Positions 1 to 9,220 of a DNA stretch of 64,000 nucleotides are shown one piece after another (the stretch's first letter is position 1; each line of letters opens with the position of its first letter). A model generated the notes under the pieces. That model saw only the letters and a list, made by a program, of their open reading frames with translations, ran no database searches and was not told the origin of the DNA. Source of the DNA: JAPPLB01 sp965218555 (GTDB lineage Bacteria > Acidobacteriota > Terriglobia > Bryobacterales > UBA6623); NCBI GenBank assembly GCA_965218555.1, contig OZ244625.1:3224001-3288000 (forward strand). Direction: 5' to 3'. A program made the position numbers and the translations under genes.

Positions 1-169
1 AGTGGCGTTTTTCGAGAAGAGGTCCTTTCGCAGGCGAGCCGAACAGCGAATCGCCGACGATGAGAGAGGTCAGCGCCGTCTTGCCGAGCCCGATGCCGCA
101 TTGCTCGAAGAAGTGTCGTCGAGTCGTGCGCTGGAGGGCAGGGTAGGTTTGATCGTCGGGTCGTATCAT
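1..169 (-). CDS. DUF1501 family protein, N-terminal part only
   Basis: Reading the minus strand from the ATG at 169 gives 56 codons before the window edge. The start MIRPDDQTYPALQRTTRRHF is followed by a short twin-arginine-like segment (TTRRHFFEQCGIGLGK), typical of DUF1501 proteins, which are predicted Tat-exported sulfatase-like proteins. The ATG overlaps the TGA of the upstream DUF1553 gene (ATGA, 166-169), so the two are translationally coupled. This pairing is widespread in Planctomycetota and Bryobacterales and supports the call although only the N-terminus is present. The function of the pair is unproven; polysaccharide or other organic-matter breakdown is a common guess. Confidence 0.8.
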   Translation of the reverse strand, partial: MIRPDDQTYPALQRTTRRHFFEQCGIGLGKTALTSLIVGDSLFGSPAKGPLLEKRH

Positions 170-2718
170 TGTCTCGTTACGAATTCGTCAAGGTTCAGCA
201 AGACGCGAGAGGCGGCCGTCCACGCCGCCAGGAGCGGCTTGTCACCGCTCTCCGGAGCTTCGCCGATTACGTCTTGGATCGCTTCTGGGTGAGTGCGGAA
301 GTCATCGACCATGCGGGACAGGAACGATTGCAAACGATGCTCCTCCTGCTGCTCCGGCAGACGGGTCAAGCAGCGTTCGAAGACGTAGCGGATGCGGTCG
401 GAACGGGTTGCGCCCCCCTGCTCCAGGGTCGCTTTCGCGAGGGCGCGTGAGAACTCGGTCTGTGTCTGATCGTTGAGCAGACTCAACGCCTGAAGAGGCG
501 TGTTCGAGCGGTTGCGTCTCGTAGTAGTCGCTTGTGCGTTGGGGGCGTCGAACATGGCGAGGCCCGGATAAGCGGCGGAGCGCCGGAAGAAAGTATACAT
601 GCCGCGGCGGTAGCGTTCGGTCCCCTCGGCGGTCTTCCACTCCCGATTGACCTGAGTAAACTGCCCGAATCCTTCCGGCTGAGGCGGAAAGACGCTGGCC
701 CCCCCGATCTTGGGTGTCAGAAGGCCTGATGCGGTCAATGCGGCATCCCGGATCAACTCCGCTTCCAAACGCAGCCGGTTCTGCCGGGCGAGGAGTCGAT
801 TCCCTGGATCGATTTCGGACAACTCCGGCCGCATGGCCGACGACTGTCGATAGGTTGCCGAGGTGACGATCAACCGGTGTATCTCCTTGAGACCCCAATC
901 CCGGTGGACAAGCTCGGAAGCGAGCCAGTCGAGCAATTGCGGATGGCTCGGCTGCGTGCCTTGCGAGCCGAAGTCGTTTTCTGTTTGGACGAGTCCGAGA
1001 CCGAAATACCGCTGCCATATTCGATTCACCGTCACCCGCGAGGTAAGCGGGTTGTCGGGTGACATCAGCCAACGAGCCAAATCAAGTCGATTCGGCTTTT
1101 CGGTCTTGGGAAGCGACGGCAAAACGGCGGGGGTGCCGGGTTCAACCGTTTCGCCGCGCTGCGTAAAATCACCCGACACATGGATGAAAGCTTCGCGTGG
1201 TTGCGGCAACTCACGCATGATTAGTGTAGACTCGATTTTCGGTTCGGCGGCCCGCAGTGCCTTGAGACCGTCGCGGCGGGCCTGCCATGCCGGGTCTTTC
1301 GAGACGAAGAAGCGGTCGAGCACTCCCTTCTGATGCTCCACTCGCTGCTCGGGCGGTGTTGCAAGGATCTCCAGGATGTGAGGCTCGAATTCCGCGCGCT
1401 CCTTCTCGGACAGCTCGCGTTCCCAGTTGGCGAGTTTCTTCTTAAACTCGGTCTCGTAGGCTTCGAGTTCATCCTGGAGGATCGAGGCCTGATGCCGCAG
1501 CGCTTCCCGTCGCGTAAAGTCCGCCGGCTCGCCAAACTCGAGAATCGGGTCCATCGTGCGCTTGTTGCCCTCTGCAACGGACAACTCGCCGCTCAGCTCG
1601 TCAATGCTGTTGAAGAAAGCGTAGAGCTGATAGAAATCTTTCTGTGAGATCGGGTCGAACTTGTGGTCGTGGCAACGGGCACAACCGATAGTCAGGCCCA
1701 AGAAAGCTGCGCCGGTCGTGCTGACGCGATCGACGACCGCCTCGACGCGGTACTGCTCGAAATCGATACCGCCCTCCTCGTTGATCATCGTGTTGCGGTG
1801 GAAGCCGGTTGCGATGAGCTGGTTTGTGGTTGGACTCGGTAGCAAGTCGCCGGCAAGCTGCTCGGTGACAAACCGGTCAAACGGCATATTGTCGTTAAGC
1901 GCATTGATGACCCAGTCGCGGTATCTCCACATCGAGCGGTTGCCATCGATCGAGTAGCCGTTCGAATCGGCGTAGCGGGCAATATCGAGCCAATGACGTC
2001 CCCAGCGCTCGCCGTAATGGGGGGAATCGAGCAGGCGGTCCACAAGGCGCTCGTAAGCTCCCGGGGCCGTATCCGCGAGGAACACGGCGATCTCTTCGGG
2101 AGTCGGCGGCAGGCCGATGAGATCGAGGCTGACACGGCGGATGAGAGTTCGCCGCGAGGCTAGCGGCGAGGGGCGAATCTGCTTGGCTTCCAGGCGCGAG
2201 AGCACAAACCGGTCGATCGGATTCCGGACCCACTGCTGATCTTCGACTGCAGGAGGCTCAGGTCGACTCACAGGCTGGAACGACCAATGGGACGGCCCGG
2301 CGCGCTTGACATTCTTGGCAGCGTCAATGCCCCATGGGGCGCCCGCTCGGACCCATGCATCCAAGACACTGACTTCGTGGCTTTCGAGAGGCCCGGTGGG
2401 TGGCATTTTCAGGTCGCCGGCCCGGTTGATGGCCTGGACGAGGAGACTCGCCTCCGGTTGCCCGGGGATCACCGCTGAGCCCCGGCTGCCTCCCAGCATG
2501 GCGCTCTCACGCGACGCCAGTGAAAGCCCGCTCATCTTGGCCTGGTCGTTGTGGCAGGCGAGGCACTTCTCCGTCAGCAGAGGGCGGACTTTCTCCTCGA
2601 AGAAGCGGACCGATCCAGGGTTTGTTTGCGCTTGTGAAGAGCCCACGACCAGGGCGCACCCCATTGCGAGCAGCGCGAAGTGATGCATCCGTGAAGGGCC
2701 TGCGCTCAACGAAACCAC
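166..2718 (-). CDS. Planctomycete-type cytochrome c / DUF1549 / DUF1553 protein
   Basis: An 850-residue exported protein. It has a hydrophobic leader (about residues 11-31), a PSCyt1-type cytochrome c domain with a heme-binding CLACH motif (C52, C55, H56), then DUF1549 (about 150-380, including GCARCHDHKFDP) and DUF1553 (about 560-830, including NPLTSRVTVNRIWQRYFG). The start shown is a GTG with GAGG just upstream; an ATG at 2688 would give a shorter leader. The gene is directly coupled to the DUF1501 gene. Known of the family: multidomain surface or periplasmic proteins of unknown reaction, very abundant in Planctomycetota and some Acidobacteriota. A redox or glycan role is inference. Confidence 0.9.
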   Translation of the reverse strand: MVSLSAGPSRMHHFALLAMGCALVVGSSQAQTNPGSVRFFEEKVRPLLTEKCLACHNDQAKMSGLSLASRESAMLGGSRGSAVIPGQPEASLLVQAINRAGDLKMPPTGPLESHEVSVLDAWVRAGAPWGIDAAKNVKRAGPSHWSFQPVSRPEPPAVEDQQWVRNPIDRFVLSRLEAKQIRPSPLASRRTLIRRVSLDLIGLPPTPEEIAVFLADTAPGAYERLVDRLLDSPHYGERWGRHWLDIARYADSNGYSIDGNRSMWRYRDWVINALNDNMPFDRFVTEQLAGDLLPSPTTNQLIATGFHRNTMINEEGGIDFEQYRVEAVVDRVSTTGAAFLGLTIGCARCHDHKFDPISQKDFYQLYAFFNSIDELSGELSVAEGNKRTMDPILEFGEPADFTRREALRHQASILQDELEAYETEFKKKLANWERELSEKERAEFEPHILEILATPPEQRVEHQKGVLDRFFVSKDPAWQARRDGLKALRAAEPKIESTLIMRELPQPREAFIHVSGDFTQRGETVEPGTPAVLPSLPKTEKPNRLDLARWLMSPDNPLTSRVTVNRIWQRYFGLGLVQTENDFGSQGTQPSHPQLLDWLASELVHRDWGLKEIHRLIVTSATYRQSSAMRPELSEIDPGNRLLARQNRLRLEAELIRDAALTASGLLTPKIGGASVFPPQPEGFGQFTQVNREWKTAEGTERYRRGMYTFFRRSAAYPGLAMFDAPNAQATTTRRNRSNTPLQALSLLNDQTQTEFSRALAKATLEQGGATRSDRIRYVFERCLTRLPEQQEEHRLQSFLSRMVDDFRTHPEAIQDVIGEAPESGDKPLLAAWTAASRVLLNLDEFVTRQ

Positions 2719-2864
2719 CGCCTCTATTCTAAACGTCTAAACGGCTCTTGTCTTCCGTGGCAGTCCACCATGCTGCGGAATCCGCGTTGTCGATGGCCGG
2801 AACGGCTTGATGATCCTGAGGGGCCGTAGTTGTGGGGCGCCCACTCGAAACCGGCGAAATAACA

Positions 2865-2892
2865 TGAACTTTTGGGTTCAGACGTCGTTTAC
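2865..2892 (+). promoter_or_regulatory. candidate ECF-type promoter of the sigma operon
   Basis: TGAACTT at 2865-2871 resembles an ECF -35 element, and CGTC/CGTTT at 2883-2890 resembles an ECF -10 element, some 20-40 bases before the sigma-factor start. ECF sigma genes are often autoregulated, so such a site is expected here. The spacing is slightly short of the usual range, so this stays tentative. Confidence 0.35.
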
Positions 2893-2907
2893 TCTGAGTA
2901 GGGGGCG

Positions 2908-3582
2908 GTGCAACGATCCGATATGGCATCTGAAGTGGCTATCCACCCGTGGTCGACCCCGTGGATGGGGTCGCGAGAAGAGGGTGACTATTGTGAGCAG
3001 GTCGCTAGAGAAGCGGCTGAGCGGGATGCGATTCTCGTCCGGCGGTGCCTGCACGGGGACGGCAGTGCTTGGGAAGCCCTGGTCCGTGTTCATAGCCGTG
3101 TCGTGTATGCCACCTGCTATCGATTCACCGGGCACTCGGAAGACGCGCGCGACTTGACTCAAGATGTCTTTCTGCGGGTTTATCGCGGACTTGGCAGCTA
3201 CCAACCCGGGGCCGCGGCGTTTCGGACTTGGCTGCTGCGGTTGACGCGAAACCTGCTGATTGATCATTACCGCAAATCCCGCAAAGATAAGGTGCTGGAG
3301 CCGTTGGAGGATAAAGTTTCCGGTGTCGAGGAAACATCAGGGATCGGCGGACGTGCAGACCACACGCTCGCCCGGCGCGAGGCCTCAGAGAAACTGCGGG
3401 CGGCGCTTGACCGCATGTCACCGGAGTTGCGGGAGGCGGTGATTTTGCGCGACCTGCAACAGATGGAATATCAGGAGATTGCCGGCGTGCTGGACATCCC
3501 ACAGGGAACCGTGAAATCGCGAATCAACCGCGGACGCCGTGATCTGGCAAAACACCTTCGTCTCATGGGGGTACGGCCGTGA
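2908..3582 (+). CDS. ECF-family RNA polymerase sigma factor
   Basis: A 224-residue sigma-70-family protein of ECF size. Region 2 lies at about residues 45-105 (YRFTGHSEDARDLTQDVFLR) and region 4 at about 160-215, with the helix-turn-helix EIAGVLDIPQGTVKSRINRG. It would direct RNA polymerase to a stress or envelope regulon. The GTG start has a purine-rich GGGGG stretch just upstream; an ATG at 2923 is possible. The stop overlaps the GTG start of the anti-sigma gene, which marks a cognate sigma/anti-sigma pair. Confidence 0.95.
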   Translation: MQRSDMASEVAIHPWSTPWMGSREEGDYCEQVAREAAERDAILVRRCLHGDGSAWEALVRVHSRVVYATCYRFTGHSEDARDLTQDVFLRVYRGLGSYQPGAAAFRTWLLRLTRNLLIDHYRKSRKDKVLEPLEDKVSGVEETSGIGGRADHTLARREASEKLRAALDRMSPELREAVILRDLQQMEYQEIAGVLDIPQGTVKSRINRGRRDLAKHLRLMGVRP

Positions 3583-4133
3583 ACTGCCGTCGAGTCGAAA
3601 GCCTGCTGGGCGACTATGTGGACGGCGCACTGAGCATCGCTGAGCGGCGGTCGGTCGAGGATCACTGCGCCGATTGCTCCCGTTGCGCGGCCCTGAGGGG
3701 GGACATGGACCTGGCATTGGGGTTCTTGCGCCAGGTGCCGACTGTGGAGCTTCCCGAAGGCCTGATAGCCAACATCCTGAATTCGACCGTCCACGCGGAG
3801 CCGCCTGCAGGTGGCTTGGTGGCGGCGGGTGTTGGCCCGAGGAGTTGGGTGCGTCCGTTTCTGCAACCGTTGTTTGAGCCGCGTTTCGCCATGAGCGTAG
3901 CGCTGGCAATTGTGTCGTTTTCGATTCTGACGTGGTCCGGCCAGCAGACTCTTGATCGCTGGCAAGATGCGGCTCCCGTTGCCCGGATGAGGTCGGCCAC
4001 GGTCGGATTGGATCAAGTTTGGCAGCGAGGGGTTGCTGTCTATCGCCGGGCGTTCCCGGCGCAGAACTCCTCGGGCGGGGACAAGCACGAAGAGGCGCCA
4101 TCCGACGCTTCGACGCCAACGGCGCCTCGATGA
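3579..4133 (+). CDS. zinc-finger (zf-HC2) anti-sigma factor, membrane anchored
   Basis: A 184-residue protein. The N-terminal zf-HC2 domain has the H-x3-C-x2-C zinc motif at H29, C33 and C36 (EDHCADCSRC). A single predicted membrane helix lies near residues 102-120 (FAMSVALAIVSFSILTW) and a short outside tail follows. This is the classic architecture of an anti-sigma factor that holds its ECF sigma at the membrane. The GTG start overlaps the sigma stop (GTGA), and its own TGA overlaps the next ATG, so all three genes are probably co-translated. Confidence 0.9.
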   Translation: MNCRRVESLLGDYVDGALSIAERRSVEDHCADCSRCAALRGDMDLALGFLRQVPTVELPEGLIANILNSTVHAEPPAGGLVAAGVGPRSWVRPFLQPLFEPRFAMSVALAIVSFSILTWSGQQTLDRWQDAAPVARMRSATVGLDQVWQRGVAVYRRAFPAQNSSGGDKHEEAPSDASTPTAPR

Positions 4134-4978
4134 GCCGGACGGCAGCGACGATGACCTGCGCGAACCATCCGGATATAAAAGCGACGGTTTTCTGCCGGTT
4201 TTGTGGCAAGGCTCTCTGCACGGGATGTGTTAGTGACAACGACGGTGTGACTCACTGCGAGGATTGCCTGCCGGTGCCGGAAGCCGGTGTAGGGTCGGAA
4301 ACAACGCCTATTACCGACGAGGCGCCGCATGCGCCTCCTCTGAAAGCGCCCTCCAGCGTCAAGGCGCGAGCCGGGTTCCAGGCGCCGGAAGTGAGCGCCG
4401 AAGCCCCATCTCCCCTCTTGGCGTTCGTATTGGGACTCATCCCCGGCGTGGGCGCAGTCTACAACGGCCACTATGCGAAAGCGGTATTCCACGTCGTTGT
4501 GTTCGGTGGGGTGATGACGTTGATGGGCTCCGGCGTATTGAGGGGGCTCGATACCCTCCTCATGATGTTCGCGTTGATGTTCTTCATCTATATGCCGATC
4601 GAGGCGTCGCGGACCGCGAAGGCATTGCAGCGCGGTGAGCCGGTTGATGAGTTTTCGGGTCTGCTGTCACTGGTCCATGCAGGCTCGCGGTTGCCCGCCG
4701 TCGGCATCACATTAATCGTGTTGGGGCTCGCTTTCCTCTTACAGTCGCTCGGGTACTGGCGGATCCCGAGTCTCGTTCCTTACTGGCCTGTCAGTCTCAT
4801 TGCATTGGGAATCTACATGCTCTACAGGCGCTTCAGCGAGCCTTCCCGGCAAAACGCGGCGGACCACCCCCGGCGGTCCGAGCAGTTACCGGGCCTGTCT
4901 GGCCTCGGCGCGTCGGCAAACCGGCAGAGTGTCCCCGGAGGTGAACCGGCCGTGGCGCCGCTGTCTGACGACTCCTGA
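4130..4978 (+). CDS. zinc-ribbon/B-box-like multipass membrane protein
   Basis: Start chosen at the ATG at 4130 because it overlaps the anti-sigma TGA (ATGA); the longer open frame upstream lies inside that gene. The product is about 282 residues. An N-terminal Cys/His cluster (CANHPDIKATVFCRFCGKAL, then CTGC, HCEDC) resembles a B-box-type zinc finger. After a Pro/Ala linker come several hydrophobic segments: one near the LLAFVLGLIPGVGAVYNGHY motif, the next two close behind it, and a C-terminal pair. Position in a sigma/anti-sigma operon suggests a sensor or target of that system. The function is not known. Confidence 0.8.
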   Translation: MSRTAATMTCANHPDIKATVFCRFCGKALCTGCVSDNDGVTHCEDCLPVPEAGVGSETTPITDEAPHAPPLKAPSSVKARAGFQAPEVSAEAPSPLLAFVLGLIPGVGAVYNGHYAKAVFHVVVFGGVMTLMGSGVLRGLDTLLMMFALMFFIYMPIEASRTAKALQRGEPVDEFSGLLSLVHAGSRLPAVGITLIVLGLAFLLQSLGYWRIPSLVPYWPVSLIALGIYMLYRRFSEPSRQNAADHPRRSEQLPGLSGLGASANRQSVPGGEPAVAPLSDDS

Positions 4979-5190
4979 GGAGATCCTGACTCATTCCTCG
5001 GACCAGGGATACGGTGTGTTCGTTGATGGGCTCTCTGCTGCTGATCCTGACCGGCGCGTTTTTATTGGTGAAATACGCGGGTTTGTGTTCCACGGATTTT
5101 TAGGGTCCTTTGAATCAGCTGCTTTTATTACGTTTGCGGCCGATGTCTCGATACGAGTCTTACCAATGGAAACAGCGATAAGCGTTGAGG

Positions 5191-6240
5191 TCAGTGTTTT
5201 GGGCGATAAACGCCAAAGAAGGTCTCGGGCCTGAGGACGCCCGTGTCAAGGTAGTGGCAGTCGAGCGCCCAAAGCCAATCGAGGATGGCTCGGTCGAGGG
5301 TATGGCCGAGGTCGTAGTTGGGGCCGTACATCGTGTCGAAGAAACGACGGCATAGGCTGAAGTACGGGACGTAAGCGATGGTTTCGAATCCTGCCGCAAG
5401 AAGCGGCAGGATGTCGTCGGAGCGAATGCACTCCATGTTGGATCTCCGGGCGTCAGTCTCGAAGATCCTCTCGTCGATCATCTTGACGTGGTAGGAAGTG
5501 TGGTTGATGCGGTAATCGGCCGGCAGGGTTTTCCAGATCTTGTCGATCACCTTGCGGGTCTCCGGCCACATGCGATAGCCGTGCCGTGTGATGACGTCTG
5601 TGGCAATCAACTCGCCGTGGGGCTTGAGCGTGCGCTTGATCTGGCTGAAGATGTGCTCCAGTTCCAAGAGATGATGCAGTGAGGCGTGGCAGAAAACGAG
5701 GTCGAACTCGCCCGGCGGTAAAAGGATCGTGTTGAGGTCGCCTTGCCGGAACTCAACGGCCAAGCCTTCCGAAGCGGCTTGTGAGCACCCCTTTTCGAGC
5801 AGGCTGGCATTGAGGTCGATACAGACGATCTTGGTGGACGGTGCTTCCCTGGCAAACTGTAATTCCAATCCGCCGGGACCGGAGCCCAGGGAGAGCATGC
5901 GGACGCCTTCGCGGGCGCGTAGACGCGAGAGGACGTGTCCGTGCATGTCGTTGCCGGTGGCGGCGCGGATGCGCGTTGCGGCACGGCCTTGCATGTCGAG
6001 CCAAGAGGCAGCTGCTGGTTCGATGAGGGGGATATTCGTTTCGTGGACGGCTTCGCCGCTCCCGCCGTGGACTCGACTATACTCTTGGATCTCCTGATCC
6101 AGGTGGCGTTCGTAGGCCTTGCCGCCGGGCTCGAGATGGGCCGCGTAGCCGCGAAACACAGCCCCTGGGGAGCGCACCCGGAGCTTCAGTTGATGAATAT
6201 GAAAGAGTAGGCGAACCCAATGTCGTTTCAGGCCGAGCAT
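5191..6240 (-). CDS. class I SAM-dependent methyltransferase
   Basis: A 349-residue protein with the class I methyltransferase core starting near residue 115. Motif I is LSLGSGPGGLELQFA, the acidic end of strand 2 is IVCIDLNASLLEKG, then GDLNTILLPPGEFDLVFCHA. The N-terminal 110 residues and the C-terminal extension (about 250-349) are not standard and may bind the substrate. No neighbour reveals the substrate. The gene converges on the sigma operon and is divergent from the SRP RNA/dnaX block. Confidence 0.85.
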   Translation of the reverse strand: MLGLKRHWVRLLFHIHQLKLRVRSPGAVFRGYAAHLEPGGKAYERHLDQEIQEYSRVHGGSGEAVHETNIPLIEPAAASWLDMQGRAATRIRAATGNDMHGHVLSRLRAREGVRMLSLGSGPGGLELQFAREAPSTKIVCIDLNASLLEKGCSQAASEGLAVEFRQGDLNTILLPPGEFDLVFCHASLHHLLELEHIFSQIKRTLKPHGELIATDVITRHGYRMWPETRKVIDKIWKTLPADYRINHTSYHVKMIDERIFETDARRSNMECIRSDDILPLLAAGFETIAYVPYFSLCRRFFDTMYGPNYDLGHTLDRAILDWLWALDCHYLDTGVLRPETFFGVYRPKH

Positions 6241-6381
6241 CTGTGGCCGGCAAGGCCGGAAGGCAGTATAACAACGAGTTTCGCTCAGAACGACGGCGCA
6301 CTTGAGCGTGTCAGGCCTGGAGTATGTGGCGGAAGCCTACAGGCCGGGTCCATATATTAGTGCGTGCTAGGATGTGTAATC

Positions 6382-6482
6382 GGGCTCCGGGCTCTGTGCA
6401 GCGGGATGCTGTGAACTCCGCCAGGTCCGGAAGGAAGCAACGGTAGCGGCCTCTGCCGCGTGCCGCGGATTACCCGGAGCCC
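6382..6482 (+). ncRNA. ffs: signal recognition particle RNA, small bacterial type
   Basis: A roughly 100-nt RNA. The termini pair perfectly: GGGCTCCGGG (6382-6391) with CCCGGAGCCC (6473-6482). The apical domain has the diagnostic GGTCCGGAAGGAAGCA (about 6424-6439), which is the Ffh-binding internal loop and GGAA tetraloop. It would assemble with Ffh for co-translational targeting of membrane and secreted proteins. The location directly upstream of dnaX is conserved in many bacteria. A TAGGAT hexamer at 6368-6373 is a plausible -10 element. Confidence 0.96.
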
Positions 6483-6572
6483 ACAGACCACCAGCGGCCT
6501 CCTCGAAATCGTCAAACGGGCATTCCGGGCGGTGATGTACGGCCTGTTTCCCCGCTCGACTCCGGGCGTGTC

Positions 6573-8288
6573 ATGTACCAGGTCATCGCGCGCAAATACC
6601 GTCCGCAAAGATTTGCCGACGTCGTCAGCCAAGACCACGTCAAGCGGACGCTGACCAACGCCCTCGCGCAGGCGCGTGTAGGGCACGGCTACATCTTCTC
6701 GGGCCAACGCGGCACCGGGAAGACGACGATGGCGCGCATTCTCGCCAAGGCCTTGAACTGCGAGAAGGGGCCCGGCCCGGAACCGTGTCTTGCGTGCACG
6801 AGTTGCCGGGAGATCGCTGCCGGGAACTCGATGGATCTGGTGGAGATCGACGCAGCTTCGAACCGCCGTATTGACGACATCCGCGAGTTACGCGAGAGCG
6901 TGCGCTACCGCCCGATGCGGGACCGCTACAAGGTCTTCATCATCGACGAGGCGCATCAGATTACGACAGACGCCTTCAACGCGCTACTGAAAACGTTGGA
7001 GGAGCCACCGGAGTGGGTGGTCTTCATTCTTTGCACGACGGAGCCGCATGAGATCCCATCGACGATCGTTTCGCGCTGCCAGGGCTTTCCATTTCGAGCA
7101 GTGGCGTTCGAGCCGGTGGTCGCACACATGAAGTGGATCTGTGGACAAGAAGGCATTGAGGCGGACGAAGATGCCCTGGTCTCGATCGCCTTGGCCGGCG
7201 ACGGCAGCATCCGCGATGCGCTTTCGACCTTGGATCAGGCGACCGCGTGTTTCGGCAATCGGTTGGAAGCCAAGCCCGTGCGGGATCTGCTGGGTGCGAT
7301 CCCGAGCGAAGTCACCGACAGCATCGTGTCGGCGCTGCGCCGGAGCGACGCGTCGGCACTGCTCGCGACCGCCGATCAGGTCTTAAGTGAAGGCCGTAAC
7401 GTACAGCACTTTTGCGGCGAGCTCGTGCGCTACTTCCGGAACCTGCTTGTGCTGAAGGTTGCCGGCGCGGATACGAGGCTGGTAAGCGTCGGGCCGGATG
7501 AGCGCAAGAGCCTCGGCGGGCATTCGGCGGCGTTCAGCCAAGAGGATCTAACGCGTTACGTGCAACTGCTGCTCGAGTTGTATCGCGATCTGCAAGCGGC
7601 GGCGCAGCCGCGTTTCCGGCTGGAAGTGGGACTCCTCAAGCTGGTGTACGCAGGACATCTGCAACCGATTGAGAAGGTATTGGCCCGTTTGGGCGGAGCC
7701 AACAACGAGGGCTCCGGGAAGAGCTCAGTGAGCACGGGCGGCGCTGCGATTTCCGCGGCCACGACGGCGTCTGTGCGCGAGGCCATGACGGCGGAACCAC
7801 CTCCTGCCGCCGCCGATCCGCTGCTGGAGAAGTTCAACGGGGTCGAACCGAGGTCGGAAGACTCGTTGACGGACACCGACCTGTGGTCCCGGGTGCTGGC
7901 CGCCCTGCGCAGCGACCACAGCTACCACCTCGCGGACGCCGTCGAGCACGGCACGGTCAGCCTGGAGGGTGACAACGTCTTGGTGCGCTCGTCGGCCGAC
8001 TATCGGACGACCCTCGAACTCGGTATGGACTCGCTGGAGACGGTCGTAGCGAAGGTTGTCGGAAGCAGGGTGCGTGTTAGACTGGGTGACGATTTAGGCG
8101 AAACAGAATCTCGTCAGATTGTTCCCATCAGCTCGCCTGTAGCCACAGGATCCGGCGACAACACCGAAGACTCCGGCAGGGGTGGCGCAGAAGAACGCGC
8201 CTTGGCTGATCCCGCGGTGCAGATGGTCCGGAAGGCTTTCACCGGGCAGATCAGGGAAGTCAGAAACTTGAGGGGGTACTCACAGTGA
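6573..8288 (+). CDS. dnaX: DNA polymerase III subunit gamma/tau
   Basis: A 571-residue clamp-loader ATPase. It has a Walker A motif GQRGTGKTT with K50, a zinc module C63/C72/C75/C78, Walker B FIIDEAH near residue 120, and the AAA+ lid and collar to about 370. The Ala/Ser/Gly/Pro-rich linker (about 390-430) and short C-terminal domain correspond to a short tau region. It loads the sliding clamp and organises the replisome. It begins the dnaX-ybaB-recR operon; its TGA overlaps the GTG of the next gene. Whether a shorter gamma form is made cannot be seen here. Confidence 0.97.
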   Translation: MYQVIARKYRPQRFADVVSQDHVKRTLTNALAQARVGHGYIFSGQRGTGKTTMARILAKALNCEKGPGPEPCLACTSCREIAAGNSMDLVEIDAASNRRIDDIRELRESVRYRPMRDRYKVFIIDEAHQITTDAFNALLKTLEEPPEWVVFILCTTEPHEIPSTIVSRCQGFPFRAVAFEPVVAHMKWICGQEGIEADEDALVSIALAGDGSIRDALSTLDQATACFGNRLEAKPVRDLLGAIPSEVTDSIVSALRRSDASALLATADQVLSEGRNVQHFCGELVRYFRNLLVLKVAGADTRLVSVGPDERKSLGGHSAAFSQEDLTRYVQLLLELYRDLQAAAQPRFRLEVGLLKLVYAGHLQPIEKVLARLGGANNEGSGKSSVSTGGAAISAATTASVREAMTAEPPPAAADPLLEKFNGVEPRSEDSLTDTDLWSRVLAALRSDHSYHLADAVEHGTVSLEGDNVLVRSSADYRTTLELGMDSLETVVAKVVGSRVRVRLGDDLGETESRQIVPISSPVATGSGDNTEDSGRGGAEERALADPAVQMVRKAFTGQIREVRNLRGYSQ

Positions 8289-8593
8289 GAATCCCGGGCA
8301 ACATGCAGAAGATGATGCAGCAGGCCCAGAAGATGCAGGAGCAGCTTCAGCAGCAGATCGCGGAGATTCGCGTGGAAGCCTCGACGGGCGGTGGCATGGT
8401 GACGGTCAAGATGGACGGCCACAAGAACGTGCTGTCGATCCAAATCGAAGAAGACGCGATGGAAGACCGTGAAATGCTGCAAGACATGGTGAGGGGCGCG
8501 GTCAACGAGGCGGCGAAACGCGTGGACGATGAAGCACAGGGCAAGATGGGCGGCATGCTCGGTGGCTTGGGGCTCCCTCCCGGGATATTGTAG
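8285..8593 (+). CDS. ybaB: YbaB/EbfC nucleoid-associated protein
   Basis: A 102-residue protein with the family pattern: an N-terminal Met/Gln-rich helix (MQKMMQQAQKMQEQLQQQIA), then the central sheet (GGGMVTVKMDGHKNVLSIQI) and C-terminal helix ending in a Gly/Met-rich tail. YbaB/EbfC dimers bind DNA and are nearly always found between dnaX and recR, as here. The GTG start overlaps the dnaX stop by four bases, and recR begins nine bases downstream. Confidence 0.95.
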   Translation: MRIPGNMQKMMQQAQKMQEQLQQQIAEIRVEASTGGGMVTVKMDGHKNVLSIQIEEDAMEDREMLQDMVRGAVNEAAKRVDDEAQGKMGGMLGGLGLPPGIL

Positions 8594-8602
8594 GACTAAG
8601 CC

Positions 8603-9202
8603 ATGAGTGATCTGGCCGCGCCGATGTCCCGGCTCGTTGACGAGCTCAAACGTCTGCCGGGAGTTGGCGCGAAATCGGCACAGCGCATGGCTTTCCACCT
8701 GCTGGGCGCTCCGAAGAATGAAGCGGATCGACTGGCGCATGCGATTCTCGACATGCGCAGCGCGATTCAGCTTTGCGAGCGTTGCAACAACATTGCCGAA
8801 GGGGCGCTCTGCCTGTTCTGCAGTGATCCGAGCCGTTCCCCCAAGACCATCTGCGTTGTGGAGCAGCCGGCAAACATCTCGATCGTCGAACGGACCCGGC
8901 AGTACAACGGGCTTTACCACGTACTCCACGGCGTGCTCGCACCGCTCAAGAACATCGGCCCGGACGACTTGAAGCTGAAGAATCTTCTGGAGCGCCTCGG
9001 GCAGTTGGCCACCGAGGAGGTGATCATCGCGACGAGCCCCACGACAGAAGGACAGGCGACAGCGTCTTATCTGGCTCGCTTGCTAAAGCCACTTCACGTG
9101 CGCGTGAGCCGTCTCGGGATGGGCATCCCTGTGGGGGCGGAACTCGAATTCGTCGATGAGGCGACGATGATGGAGGCGATGGAAGGCCGGCGGGAGTTGT
9201 AG
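8603..9202 (+). CDS. recR: recombination mediator RecR
   Basis: A 199-residue protein of normal family length. It contains an N-terminal helix-hairpin-helix (LKRLPGVGAKSAQRMAFHLL), a four-Cys zinc finger (CERCNNIAEGALCLFC), a Toprim domain (ICVVEQP to about 150) and a C-terminal Walker-like segment (ATSPTTEGQATASYLARLL). RecR works with RecO and RecF to load RecA at gaps. It is the last gene of the dnaX-ybaB-recR operon and converges with the DUF1080 gene. Confidence 0.97.
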   Translation: MSDLAAPMSRLVDELKRLPGVGAKSAQRMAFHLLGAPKNEADRLAHAILDMRSAIQLCERCNNIAEGALCLFCSDPSRSPKTICVVEQPANISIVERTRQYNGLYHVLHGVLAPLKNIGPDDLKLKNLLERLGQLATEEVIIATSPTTEGQATASYLARLLKPLHVRVSRLGMGIPVGAELEFVDEATMMEAMEGRREL

Positions 9203-9219
9203 CGCCGACAGGCGCCGCC
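9202..9219. terminator. weak hairpin between convergent genes
   Basis: GCGCC-GACA-GGCGC (9202-9215) forms a five-pair stem followed by CGCCTTT, in the short gap between recR and the convergent DUF1080 gene. The T tract is short, so this is at best a weak intrinsic terminator. Confidence 0.3.
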
Positions 9220-9220
9220 T

